A stretch of 64,000 nucleotides of DNA, taken from positions 1-64,000 of the forward strand of contig NZ_VULZ01000009.1 in the NCBI RefSeq assembly GCF_009696445.1, written 5' to 3'. The notes under the pieces were generated by a model. That model searched no databases, was not told the DNA's origin, and worked only from the letters and a program-made list of their open reading frames with translations. Of this stretch, positions 31,448 through 40,691 are shown piece by piece; position 1 is the stretch's first letter; each line of letters opens with the position of its first letter. The position numbers were made by a program, and so were the translations under genes. Source of the stretch: Porcincola intestinalis (GTDB lineage Bacteria > Bacillota > Clostridia > Lachnospirales > Lachnospiraceae).

Positions 31448-32539
31448 ATGAACAACGAAAAGAAGTATGTTGCGTATGTCGGAACCTACACGCACGGATC
31501 GAGCATTGGAATTCATGTCTATGATATTGACAATGAAACAAGGCGCCTGACAGAGCGGAATGTCGTTCCGGTGCACAATTCATCCTATATTACCAAGTCA
31601 CGCCGGGGAAACTATCTCTATTCAATCGCGGATGAAGGGGTGGAGGTGCTGAAAATAGAGCAGGATGGTGGGCTTACGCCGATCAACAAGGTCGATATTG
31701 ACGGGATGAGGGGCTGTTATCTCTCCACGGATGTGTCCGGCAAGTTCCTCTTTGTCGGCGGATACCATGACGGGAAGGTGACGGTTGTTCACACCCACAG
31801 AGATGGGCGGCTCGGCTCGGTGCTGGACGGTGTGTTTCATCAGGGGCTGGGGTCTGTCGCCGAACGTTCCTTCCGACCGCACGTCAGCTGTGTCATTCCG
31901 ACACCGGATGACCGCTATCTGGTCGCGGTAGACAACGGGATTGACCAGGCGAAGATTTATAAGGTTACACCGGTGACAGGAAAGCTGCACCTGTATGATA
32001 TCCTGCGGTTCCCGCTTGACTCCGGACCGAGACTGATGTGTTTCTCAAAGGACGGACGCTTTGCGTATGTCAACTGTGAAATTCTGAATCAGATTCTTGT
32101 CTATTCCTATAATGGGGATGCCAATCCCATGTTCGAGCTTGTGCAGCGTGTGACTAGCATCATGGACGACAAGGATGTATCGAGCGCAAGCTGCGCACTG
32201 AAAGTTTCTCCAAGTGGAAAGTATCTGTACACGTCGAGCGCGGGGGAGAACACGGTCGGTATTTTCCGTATTGACCAGGAGACAGGCATGCTTTCCAAAG
32301 TACTGATTCTCCCGATTTCCGGTGGGTATCCGAAGGACATCGACGTGCTGCCGGATGAAAAGACGCTGATCGTCCTCTGCCATGAGTCGAACTATATGCG
32401 GTTCTTTACGGTTGACTATGAGAAGGGAACGCTGGTCATGAGAGGAAAACAGCAGTACGTGGAGACGCCAAACTGCATCATGATCTCCGAGACACCGCAG
32501 TCTGCCGGGAAGACACCAGGTGAGCAGGGGGAAAGCTGA
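31448..32539 (+). CDS. lactonase family protein (YbhE/Pgl-type seven-bladed propeller)
   Basis: A 363-residue beta-propeller of the 6-phosphogluconolactonase/YkgB type. Repeated blades read like VAYVGTYTHGSSIGIHVYDID, then GKFLFVGGYHDGKVTVV, then KYLYTSSAGENTVGIFRID. RPHVSCVIPTPDDRYLVAVDNG contains the family's conserved His and Asp region. It may hydrolyse 6-phosphogluconolactone, but members with other substrates exist. The ATG at 31448 follows GGAGGG. The stop is immediately followed by the aroC start (TGAATG), so the genes are coupled. Confidence 0.87.
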   Translation: MNNEKKYVAYVGTYTHGSSIGIHVYDIDNETRRLTERNVVPVHNSSYITKSRRGNYLYSIADEGVEVLKIEQDGGLTPINKVDIDGMRGCYLSTDVSGKFLFVGGYHDGKVTVVHTHRDGRLGSVLDGVFHQGLGSVAERSFRPHVSCVIPTPDDRYLVAVDNGIDQAKIYKVTPVTGKLHLYDILRFPLDSGPRLMCFSKDGRFAYVNCEILNQILVYSYNGDANPMFELVQRVTSIMDDKDVSSASCALKVSPSGKYLYTSSAGENTVGIFRIDQETGMLSKVLILPISGGYPKDIDVLPDEKTLIVLCHESNYMRFFTVDYEKGTLVMRGKQQYVETPNCIMISETPQSAGKTPGEQGES

Positions 32540-33640
32540 ATGGCAGGTTCGACATTTGGTACGCTCTACAGGGTCACAACGTGGGGCGAGAGCCACGGAG
32601 CCGGGATTGGCTGCGTGATTGACGGCTGCCCGGCCGGACTGCCTCTCGGGGAACAGGATGTCCAGAAGTATCTGGATCGGAGAAAGCCAGGCCAGAGCCG
32701 TTTTACAACAAGCCGGAGCGAGGCTGACAGGGTCCGGATTCTTTCAGGGGTCTTTGAAGGGCAGACGGAGGGAACCCCGATTGCGCTTTTCGTTGAAAAT
32801 ACAGACCAGCATTCAAAGGATTATTCAAATCTGAAGGATGTTTACCGGCCGGGACACGCAGATCTTGGATTTGACCGGAAGTTTGGCTTTCGGGACTACA
32901 GAGGAGGCGGACGGTCCTCAGGGAGAGAGACAACCGCCAGGGTGATGGCCGGCGCGGTTGCTGCAAAGGTTCTCTCAGAACTTGGCGTCACGCTCCGGGC
33001 GTATGTCAGATCCATCGGGCCTGTAGTCTGCAGTCCTGACAGGATGGATATGGCACATCTTCCGGAAAGCCCGCTCCAGATGCCAGATGCAGAGGCGGAG
33101 AAACAGGCGGAAGCCTATCTGAATGACTGCATGAGCAGACTTGATTCCGCGGGAGGTGTTGTGGAATGCCGGGTTGACGGACTCCCCGCCGGGATTGGAG
33201 AACCGGTGTTTGACAAGATGGACGCTCTTCTGGGGCATGCACTGTTCTCGATCGGAGCCGTGAAGGCCGTTGAGATCGGGGATGGGACTGCGGTGTGTTC
33301 CCTGGCGGGACATGAGGACAATGATCAGTTCGGGATTGCGGAAGACGGTACAGTCCGCAGGCTGACCAACCACGCAGGCGGCATTCTGGGCGGAATGAGC
33401 GATGGGGGACAGGTGGTCATCCGGGCATTCTTCAAACCGACTCCATCGATTGCGAGAGAGCAGCAGGCGCTGGGAAAGGATGGGAAGGTGCATGCGCTGC
33501 GGATCAGAGGGCGTCACGATCCGGTCATCGTCCCGCGGGCTGCGGTTGTGGTTGAATGCATGACGGCGATAACCATCCTCGATCTGATGCTGCGAAACAT
33601 GGGCGCAAGGATGTCCAGCCTGAAGGATGTCTATCTGTAA
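32540..33640 (+). CDS. aroC: chorismate synthase
   Basis: Makes chorismate from EPSP, the last shared step to aromatic amino acids, using reduced FMN. The 366 residues carry the signatures GESHGAGIGCVIDGCPAG, YRPGHADLGFDRKFGFRDYRGGGRSSGRET (in parts) and HDPVIVPRAAVVVE. It directly follows the lactonase stop. No other shikimate genes are nearby. Confidence 0.97.
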   Translation: MAGSTFGTLYRVTTWGESHGAGIGCVIDGCPAGLPLGEQDVQKYLDRRKPGQSRFTTSRSEADRVRILSGVFEGQTEGTPIALFVENTDQHSKDYSNLKDVYRPGHADLGFDRKFGFRDYRGGGRSSGRETTARVMAGAVAAKVLSELGVTLRAYVRSIGPVVCSPDRMDMAHLPESPLQMPDAEAEKQAEAYLNDCMSRLDSAGGVVECRVDGLPAGIGEPVFDKMDALLGHALFSIGAVKAVEIGDGTAVCSLAGHEDNDQFGIAEDGTVRRLTNHAGGILGGMSDGGQVVIRAFFKPTPSIAREQQALGKDGKVHALRIRGRHDPVIVPRAAVVVECMTAITILDLMLRNMGARMSSLKDVYL

Positions 33641-33663
33641 TATGTGTTTATTCTGTGTAAAGA

Positions 33664-33696
33664 GCGGCGAGATGCTTTCAATCCCGCCGTTTTTTA
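33664..33696 (+). terminator. terminator after aroC
   Basis: CGGCG-A-GAT pairs with ATC-C-CGCCG and is followed by TTTTTT. A TATAAT immediately after (33698-33703) may begin the promoter of the next gene. Confidence 0.8.
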
Positions 33697-33756
33697 TTAT
33701 AATGGCGTAAGAGTTTTGAAAAAAGAAATGGACGAATAAGAAATGGAGTCAGACAG

Positions 33757-34782
33757 ATGAAGCTTCTCAGAAAGATGGAGCGAAGGTTCGGCCGGTATGC
33801 GATCCGAAACCTTTCGCTGGTTGTCATTGCAACGTATGTATTCGGATATCTCTGCCAGTTTGTCGCCCCGCGGGTCCTTTCATACTTCACGCTGGATCCG
33901 GCGATGATTTTTCAGCACGGTCAGGTCTGGCGTCTGGTAACCTGGATTCTGATCCCGCCGGAATCACTTGATTTCTTCACCATTATCATGCTGTTTTTCT
34001 ACTACAGCATTGCGAAGGTGCTGGAGCGAACCTGGGGAGATTTCCTCTTCAATGTCTACATATTCGGCGGGTTGATTCTGACTGTGGTGGGAGCCTGTGT
34101 GATGTATGGGGTGCTGATGGCGGTGGGAAGTCCGTCGGCACTGCTGAATATCCAGGCAATTCCGTATTACTGCAGTACTTATTATGTCAATATGTCTATT
34201 TTCCTGGCCTTTGCCCTGACGTACCCGGATATGGAGGTGCTGCTGTACTTCTTTATTCCGATTCGTATGAAATGGATGGGATGGCTGTATGGAGCTTTCC
34301 TGATTTACCAGTTCTACAAGACGCCGCTCTGGTCGGGGAGAATCCTGATGATCATATCCCTGCTGAATTTCCTGATTTATTTCTTTGCGACAAAAAATAT
34401 GAGGTCGCTTTCCCCGCAGGAGTTTCGAAGAAGGGCGGAGTTCCGGAAAAACAGCGGGGTAAAATCACAAAAACGGCGGGATGTTTCGAACACATCTCAC
34501 GGGGACCGCTGGAACAAGAGCGCGGAAGGCGGGCGGAAGACAGGTACGGCTGAGCAGGCGGAGTCCCGAAGACCATCAGAGGGTTTCAGAAAGATCGTGC
34601 CGGGCGGAGCGAGGCATGTCTGTGCGATCTGCGGCAGGACGGAGCTGACCAATCCGGAGCTGGAGTTCAGATACTGCTCCAGGTGTGAGGGTAATTATGA
34701 ATACTGCCAGGATCATCTGTTTACGCATGTCCATGTGAAGAACGGAAGCAGGCCGCATCTGGCAGAAGAGGAGAAGCAGTGA
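33757..34782 (+). CDS. rhomboid-like membrane protein with C-terminal zinc ribbon
   Basis: A 341-residue protein. Residues 1-215 contain about six membrane helices with a rhomboid-like start (IFQHGQVWRLVTWILIPP). The GxSG serine motif and the catalytic His of active rhomboids are not visible, so it is probably a pseudoprotease of derlin-like type. Residues 215-285 are basic and disordered. Residues 288-325 hold CAICG...YCSRCEGNYEYCQDHLFTHVHV, a Cys/His-rich cluster that could bind zinc. A GGAG lies 8 bases before the ATG. It is 58 bases before the LTA-synthase-like gene, so a shared envelope role is possible. Confidence 0.75.
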   Translation: MKLLRKMERRFGRYAIRNLSLVVIATYVFGYLCQFVAPRVLSYFTLDPAMIFQHGQVWRLVTWILIPPESLDFFTIIMLFFYYSIAKVLERTWGDFLFNVYIFGGLILTVVGACVMYGVLMAVGSPSALLNIQAIPYYCSTYYVNMSIFLAFALTYPDMEVLLYFFIPIRMKWMGWLYGAFLIYQFYKTPLWSGRILMIISLLNFLIYFFATKNMRSLSPQEFRRRAEFRKNSGVKSQKRRDVSNTSHGDRWNKSAEGGRKTGTAEQAESRRPSEGFRKIVPGGARHVCAICGRTELTNPELEFRYCSRCEGNYEYCQDHLFTHVHVKNGSRPHLAEEEKQ

Positions 34783-34840
34783 GCCGCCCGCATAGAGACT
34801 GGAATATGTATGCGGACGCAGAGATGAAAGGAAGGCTATC

Positions 34841-37135
34841 GTGAATCAGCAGCAGAAAGCCGGGACAGGCCGGCTGAAAAAAGGAGTTCTGATCAGGGCA
34901 GTGATCCTGACGGGTGTGTTTCTGATCCTGTCGTTTATGGCGCATGGGGCAGAGCAGAGATCGGAAAGCTGGTACTTTCCGGTCTCCATCCTTCTGTCAC
35001 TTCTTCTGGGACTGTTTTTGTATGCAGGGCTTCCGAAAAGCCGCCTGTTTCAGATCATCTATGATCTCTCTCTGGCTGTCTCAGTCCCCTTCGTGGCTTT
35101 TGTGCTGGTTCAGTCCTATGACACGGGATTCTGGCATGTCGGGGCAGCACTGTCCTATGAGACGGCGCAGCCTCCCTACAAGATGATTTATCTGAACCTG
35201 ATTTTCTATTACCTGATCTTCCTTGCCTTTACCTTTTTGCTTGGAAGCTTCAGCTGGGGCTACAGTGCGGCCTCCGGCGTTTTCATGGCACTGAGCATCA
35301 TCAACTTTTATGTTGTGAAGTTTCGGGGAAGTCCGATTGTTCCGTGGGACATTCTGTCGCTCAGGACGGCGGGCAACGTTGCGTCAAACTACGACTATGT
35401 TATCTACTGGCACATGCTGTTCTCTACGTTCGGCTTTGCATTTGTGATGCTTGGAACCGGGAAGATGAAGAGCCGGATTCGTCTGAAACGAGTCCGTTTT
35501 CCGCTTCTGGCGGCAGCCGTCCTGTCCTTGATCCTGCTGACGAATTCCATCCAGAACGAGGATGTAAAGACGTTCTGGGGGATGGATACAACCCTGTTTA
35601 CACCGAACGTGCGCTACCGGAAAAACGGACTTCTGGTTGCCTACCTGGCGAACCTGAACCTGATCCACATTAACAAGCCGGATGGATATTCGGTGTCGAA
35701 GGTGAAAGAGATCGAAGGAGAAATCAAGGAGACAGAGACGGAGTATGATCAGATCGATTATCCGGACAAGAATGGAAGTGCCCGGGAAGAAGACGATGCA
35801 GCACTTCAAGGTACGAATCTGACAGCACTGGCGGCGGATGTGCAGCCTGCGGAGAGTCAGACGGAGACGGAAGGACAGCAGGCAAGTTTCACTGGAGACG
35901 GCAAAAGCTCGGCGGAGAAGTCGGATTTTGATCTCAGCCAGGCTCCGAATATCATTGTTATCATGAACGAGGCGTTCTCGGACCTTTCGGTAATTGGAAA
36001 TTTCGAGACATCGGAGGACTATATGCCCTTCTTCCACAGCATGATGGACCGGTACACAGGCGGTCATCTGATGGTTTCTGTCAAGGGCGGCAACACAGCA
36101 AACACAGAGTATGAATTCCTGTCGGGCGATTCGATGGCATTCCTTCCACAGGGAAGTGTCGTGTACCAGCAGTACATATCCTCAAAAATACCGACACTGG
36201 CCTCTTATCTTGGCTCGCTCGGATACTCGACAGAAGGCCTTCACCCTTATCTTGGAAGTGGCTGGGACAGGGAGAGGGTGTATCCGCTGCTCGGCTTTGA
36301 CGAATTCAAGGATGTCGATTACTTCACTGGAGCGAAAACGATCCGGAAGTTTGTCAGTGATGAGTCTGCGTTCGACAAGATTATTGAGGAGTTCCAGAAC
36401 AAGGGCAGCCAGAAGAAATTTATATTCGAGGTTACGATGCAGAATCACTCCGGCTATATGGCAAACCCGGCGACCGACAATGGGTTCACACAGGAACTGA
36501 CGCTGACCGGTCTCCCGTATGAGAATGCAAATACGATCGCGGCAGAACGGTATCTGACGCTGATTAAGAAGTCGGACGAGGCGTATGAAAAGCTGATCAC
36601 CTGGTTTGAGCAGAATGTCACCGAACCGACGATCATCGTGACGTTCGGGGACCATGAGCCCAGTGACTATGTGACAGATGTGATTGACGGACTGACAGGC
36701 TATGACTCGAATACAACGGATCTCAAGGAGGTACAGAAGCACTACCAGGTTCCGTTCTTTATCTGGAACAACCTGGGAATCGGCAAGGATCAGTCGGTGA
36801 ACCTGATGAGCGTGAATTATCTGGCAGCCTACATCATGAAGGAAGCAGGGCTTCCGATGACAGACTATCAGCAGTTCCTGACGCAGCTTCAGAAGCAGGT
36901 GCCGGTGATCTGCGCGAACACTTATATTGACGCGGACGGAAATTACCACGACTGGAAGGACCTGAGCAGCGATACGCAGAACAAAGATGCAGTGAATGCG
37001 TACAATATACTGGCCTATAATCATCTGGTTGATGTCCGGCATCGGGTAGACCAGCTGTTCGCCGAACCGGCTGACACACAAATCCTCAGCTCACTCCAGG
37101 AGCAGACAGAGCTTCTGAAGGAGGCAGCCGGCTGA
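34841..37135 (+). CDS. LTA synthase-like sulfatase-fold phosphoglycerol transferase
   Basis: A 764-residue membrane enzyme. The N-terminal half has five or more membrane helices (about 15-235), then a charged acidic linker (about 285-360). The extracellular sulfatase domain begins APNIIVIMNEAFSDL. The nucleophile Thr is in GGNTANTEYEFLSG and a metal site is FGDHEPSD. This matches LTA synthase/LtaS-like enzymes, which move glycerol phosphate from phosphatidylglycerol to a glycan or lipid. It starts with GTG after AAAGGAAGG. The exact polymer made is not readable. Confidence 0.9.
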   Translation: MNQQQKAGTGRLKKGVLIRAVILTGVFLILSFMAHGAEQRSESWYFPVSILLSLLLGLFLYAGLPKSRLFQIIYDLSLAVSVPFVAFVLVQSYDTGFWHVGAALSYETAQPPYKMIYLNLIFYYLIFLAFTFLLGSFSWGYSAASGVFMALSIINFYVVKFRGSPIVPWDILSLRTAGNVASNYDYVIYWHMLFSTFGFAFVMLGTGKMKSRIRLKRVRFPLLAAAVLSLILLTNSIQNEDVKTFWGMDTTLFTPNVRYRKNGLLVAYLANLNLIHINKPDGYSVSKVKEIEGEIKETETEYDQIDYPDKNGSAREEDDAALQGTNLTALAADVQPAESQTETEGQQASFTGDGKSSAEKSDFDLSQAPNIIVIMNEAFSDLSVIGNFETSEDYMPFFHSMMDRYTGGHLMVSVKGGNTANTEYEFLSGDSMAFLPQGSVVYQQYISSKIPTLASYLGSLGYSTEGLHPYLGSGWDRERVYPLLGFDEFKDVDYFTGAKTIRKFVSDESAFDKIIEEFQNKGSQKKFIFEVTMQNHSGYMANPATDNGFTQELTLTGLPYENANTIAAERYLTLIKKSDEAYEKLITWFEQNVTEPTIIVTFGDHEPSDYVTDVIDGLTGYDSNTTDLKEVQKHYQVPFFIWNNLGIGKDQSVNLMSVNYLAAYIMKEAGLPMTDYQQFLTQLQKQVPVICANTYIDADGNYHDWKDLSSDTQNKDAVNAYNILAYNHLVDVRHRVDQLFAEPADTQILSSLQEQTELLKEAAG

Positions 37136-37197
37136 GACATGCCGGCGAAGGAAGCAGGGGAGAAGGGCCGGAGCAGAAATATGAGGAAGTTCCCGGT

Positions 37198-38121
37198 ATG
37201 AAGAAAAAGGGTTATGTTGAGATGCGGTACTACGACGTTCCGCAGAAGGAGTGGGTGCTGGCGCTTCTTGGCCAGGAATGGGTGCGCGCCTACGGCGAGG
37301 GCATCGGGTACCTTCATTTTCACAATCTGTTTGAGCTCGGAATCTGCAGAGAGGGGACGGGGGTGCTTGTCCTGGACAGAAAAATCTGTCCGTATCATCC
37401 GGGGATGATCTCCCTGATCCCTGAGAACTACCCGCATACGACGACCAGCACGGAAGGAACGCAGTCAGCCTGGGAATACCTGTTTTTTGAGCCGAAGACC
37501 ATTCTTGGGAGTGTCTTTGGGGAGAACAGGCTCCAGATCAGCAGATGTATGGATGCACTCAGCTCCGAAGCCCTGTTCGAGGAAGTGGGGACGCTCAAAG
37601 CGCTGGCGGAAATGACGAATCTGATCATGGATGAGATGCGGAGAAAGGAGCGGTATTATATCGAGCGGGTCCACGGTCTGATGACAGCGCTGCTTTTTGA
37701 ACTGCTCCGGGTCTGCAGCAGCGAGGAAGGGCGGGCAGGAGAAAATGGCAGCCGCAACCAGATTCAGAATGCGCTGCGGTTCATGGACAGCCACTATGCC
37801 GAGCATATCCGGATTGAGGATCTCGCGAAGGCATGCAGCATCTCGGAAACGCATTTCCGGAGGCTGTTCTCGGAATCCTTCAGCATCTCGCCGGGCGAAT
37901 ATCTGAACATGATCCGGGTCATTCATGCCTGTGAGCTGATGAAAAGCTGCAATGAGCCGATGGCGGCTGTCGCGCTAAAGAGCGGGTTTCAGACCGTCTC
38001 GACGCTGGACCGGAATTTTCGCAATGTGTTGGGAGTGACGCCATATCAGTGGAAAAAGGATCCGAAAAATTACGAAAGCCGCCTGCTGGAGGTCAATGTG
38101 GCGATCCGAAAAGGCTGGTAA
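37198..38121 (+). CDS. AraC-family regulator of the beta-galactoside locus
   Basis: A 307-residue regulator. The N-terminal cupin-like sugar-sensing domain spans about 20-150 (HFHNLFELGICREGTGVLVLD). The C-terminal pair of helix-turn-helices is at about 195-295 (IRIEDLAKACSISETHFRRLF and VALKSGFQTVSTLDRNFRNVLGVTPYQW, in parts). It is immediately upstream of a sugar ABC transporter and beta-galactosidase, so activation of those by a galactoside is inferred. Confidence 0.9.
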   Translation: MKKKGYVEMRYYDVPQKEWVLALLGQEWVRAYGEGIGYLHFHNLFELGICREGTGVLVLDRKICPYHPGMISLIPENYPHTTTSTEGTQSAWEYLFFEPKTILGSVFGENRLQISRCMDALSSEALFEEVGTLKALAEMTNLIMDEMRRKERYYIERVHGLMTALLFELLRVCSSEEGRAGENGSRNQIQNALRFMDSHYAEHIRIEDLAKACSISETHFRRLFSESFSISPGEYLNMIRVIHACELMKSCNEPMAAVALKSGFQTVSTLDRNFRNVLGVTPYQWKKDPKNYESRLLEVNVAIRKGW

Positions 38122-38146
38122 GTGAAAATAACTCGTGATAATCATC

Positions 38147-38214
38147 AAAAAATGCGCATATGAAACCATGAGATCAGTGAATCTGACGTAAATGGTCGAA
38201 TATGCGCATTTTTT
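38147..38214. terminator. 15-bp perfect inverted repeat between the AraC gene and the sugar transporter
   Basis: AAAAAATGCGCATAT (38147-38161) and ATATGCGCATTTTTT (38200-38214) are exact complements around a 38-base centre that has its own ACCAT/ATGGT pairing. The A and T runs at the ends make it a bidirectional terminator; the long centre is unusual and could also hold operator function. Confidence 0.75.
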
Positions 38215-38314
38215 AGTCGAAAATCGCCACACATATTTAAACAACTTGTGTACAATGGGATCAACAGTTCCGGGAAGCGGAACAAAATGAGAAGGTTGAA
38301 TGGGAGGAAATGAC

Positions 38315-39661
38315 ATGAAGAAGAAAACTGTATCTGTCCTGCTTGCGTCGGCAATGGCAGCATCCATGCTGATGCCGGCATCTGCGATTGCAGGAGAAAC
38401 TGAGGCATCGACCGAGGCGCCGACTGCCAATGTTGCGGGGGAGGATGAACACACCCTTTCCGTCTATGCGTGGGACGCAAACTTCAACATTCCGGCGCTG
38501 AAGGCTGCTGAGGCAGATTATCAGAAGAACGTGGATCCGGACTTCAAGCTGAATGTGATCACCCAGTCGGCATCCTCCGATGTGGAGAACGCTGTCACGC
38601 TGGCTGCCAATGCCGGTGACTACAGCACGCTGCCGGATATCGTTCTGTTCCAGGACCACTATTTCCAGCAGTTCCATACCAATTACCCGGATGCATGGAA
38701 GGATCTTTCCGGGGCCAAGGATGTGAACTGGGATGATTTCGGAGCTGAGAAGCTTTCCTTCAGCACAATCGACGATGTTCACTACGGGGCTCCGGTCGAC
38801 AATGGAACCGCGGTGATGGCATATCGCACAGATCTTCTAAAGGAGGCAGGCTATTCCATCGATGACATGACAGGCTGCTCCTGGGACAAATTCATTGAAG
38901 TCGGCAAGGCTGTCCAGGAGAAGACCGGCAAGTATCTGCTCTGCATGGATGGTTCAGGCAATGATCTTCCGTACATGATGCTTCAGGCAGAGGGAGAGTC
39001 TCAGTTTACGGACGGGGAGCCTACCTTTGCGGAGAATGACAAGTACGTTCAGATTATTTCCAAGCTGGTAGAGATGGCTGACGAGAAGATCCTGTATCTG
39101 GCAGACTCCTGGACCGATTACACGGATCAGGCCATCATGGGCGATATGGTTGCAGGTGTCATGAACGGAAACTGGATTATTCCGACAATCGAGCAGGTTG
39201 CGGACAACTCCGGCAAGTGGGAGATCACTTCTCTTCCGACACTGGAAGGCGGCGAAGGATATGCTTCCAACGGCGGGTCTTCTCTGTACATCACGGCAAA
39301 CTGCAGCAAGCCGGATCTTGCGACAGATTTCCTTGCGAAGACGTTCCTGGCTGGCTCTGCAGAGACATACGATGCAGCGCTTCAGAACGGCGGCGTGATC
39401 ACCTGCTCTTTGAAGGCAGGCGCTTCCGATGTCTATCAGAAGGGAGTTGCATTCTTCAATGATCAGCCGATCTACACCAAGATCGTTGAGATGGGATCAA
39501 AGGTCAAGCCGGTTGAGCAGTCTGATTATCACTATCAGGCAAGAAACTACGTCGGGACAGCGATCCAGAACCTTGTTGAGGCACAGGATTCCTCTGAGGA
39601 CGGCGTGAAGGCAGCTCTTTCAGATGCGGAAGAACAGCTGAAGTTTGAGATGGAAGGCTGA
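38315..39661 (+). CDS. sugar ABC transporter binding protein, family 1, without lipobox
   Basis: A 448-residue extracellular binding protein. The signal peptide ends MPASAIA with predicted cleavage after Ala26 before GETE; no lipobox cysteine is present. A Thr/Glu/Ala stretch follows. The fold begins HTLSVYAWDANFNIPALKAAE, with later GVMNGNWIIPTIEQVAD and SSLYITANC, typical of carbohydrate-binding proteins. The C terminus is not extended. GGAGG precedes the ATG by 7 bases. Context with lacZ suggests a beta-galactoside ligand. Confidence 0.9.
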   Translation: MKKKTVSVLLASAMAASMLMPASAIAGETEASTEAPTANVAGEDEHTLSVYAWDANFNIPALKAAEADYQKNVDPDFKLNVITQSASSDVENAVTLAANAGDYSTLPDIVLFQDHYFQQFHTNYPDAWKDLSGAKDVNWDDFGAEKLSFSTIDDVHYGAPVDNGTAVMAYRTDLLKEAGYSIDDMTGCSWDKFIEVGKAVQEKTGKYLLCMDGSGNDLPYMMLQAEGESQFTDGEPTFAENDKYVQIISKLVEMADEKILYLADSWTDYTDQAIMGDMVAGVMNGNWIIPTIEQVADNSGKWEITSLPTLEGGEGYASNGGSSLYITANCSKPDLATDFLAKTFLAGSAETYDAALQNGGVITCSLKAGASDVYQKGVAFFNDQPIYTKIVEMGSKVKPVEQSDYHYQARNYVGTAIQNLVEAQDSSEDGVKAALSDAEEQLKFEMEG

Positions 39662-39726
39662 GAAAACCGGAGGACACAGACGGCAGAGACCGTGCTGTGA
39701 CCGGAAGAACATCAGAGAAGTCGAAG

Positions 39727-39760
39727 GAGGCGGAGAGAGCAACCAGATCTCCGCCTCTTC
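39727..39760 (+). terminator. intercistronic hairpin between binding protein and permease
   Basis: GAGGCGGAGA (39727-39736) pairs with TCTCCGCCTC (39748-39757) and is followed by TTCC. Such weak terminators after binding-protein genes lower permease expression. Confidence 0.65.
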
Positions 39761-39800
39761 CTGATGAGGAAACAATCCGGAAGGACGAGGAGGGGAAAAC

Positions 39801-40691
39801 GTGAGACACTCTTCACTGAAAGCAAAGCAGGACCGGGCAGGCTGGCTGTTCCTGCTCCCGGCGACGATCATGATTCTGATCATGAGCTTCTGGCCGATGC
39901 TGCAGGCTCTGATAACGTCGTTCAAAAAGGGACCGAGTACCAGGATGGTGTGGGCGGATCCGTGGTACAACAACTACGCCAGAATTCTGAAAGACAAAAT
40001 TTTTCAGACCGCAATGGGGAATACCTTTTTCTACTTAATCATTCAGGTTCCGATCATGCTGGTGCTGGCGATGCTGCTGGCGCAGATCCTGAACAACAGA
40101 CAGCTGAAGTGCAGAGGGCTGTTCCGCACAATGGTATTTCTTCCCTGTGCGACTTCCCTCGTTTCCTACGCGCTGATCTTCAAGTCGCTTTTCGCAACAC
40201 AGGGACTTGTCAACAAGGTCCTGATGAATCTCCATATCATCAATGAAAACATCAACTGGCTTGGCAAGGCCGGGACAGCAAAGTTTGTCATCATCCTGGC
40301 ACTGATCTGGAGATGGACCGGCTACAACATGGTTTTTTTCCTGGCAGGACTGCAGACCATCGATTACCAGGTCTATGAGGCGGCCAAGATTGACGGGGCT
40401 TCAAGCTGGAAGACGTTCTGGTCCATCACTGTACCGCTTCTGCGGCCGGTCATTGTCATGACGACCATCATGTCCATCAACGGTACTCTCCAGCTGTTTG
40501 ATGAATCTGTCAACCTGACAAATGGAGGACCGGCAAACAGTACGATCACGATGTCCCATTATATATACAATATGTCCTTCGGGCAGGGCGTCGGGAAGTT
40601 CGGCTATGCCTCTGCCATGTCCTTCGTTGTTCTGATTCTGGTCGCAATTCTCGCGGCGATCAGCATGAAAGCAGGTGACAAACGTGACTAA
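39801..40691 (+). CDS. sugar ABC transporter permease, MalF type
   Basis: A 296-residue permease with six predicted helices. The EAA loop is EAAKIDGASSWKTFWSITVPLLRP. It begins with GTG after GAGGAGGGG. It is the first of two permeases downstream of the binding protein. No ATPase gene is in the locus, so a shared MsmK-type ATPase elsewhere is inferred. Confidence 0.92.
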   Translation: MRHSSLKAKQDRAGWLFLLPATIMILIMSFWPMLQALITSFKKGPSTRMVWADPWYNNYARILKDKIFQTAMGNTFFYLIIQVPIMLVLAMLLAQILNNRQLKCRGLFRTMVFLPCATSLVSYALIFKSLFATQGLVNKVLMNLHIINENINWLGKAGTAKFVIILALIWRWTGYNMVFFLAGLQTIDYQVYEAAKIDGASSWKTFWSITVPLLRPVIVMTTIMSINGTLQLFDESVNLTNGGPANSTITMSHYIYNMSFGQGVGKFGYASAMSFVVLILVAILAAISMKAGDKRD

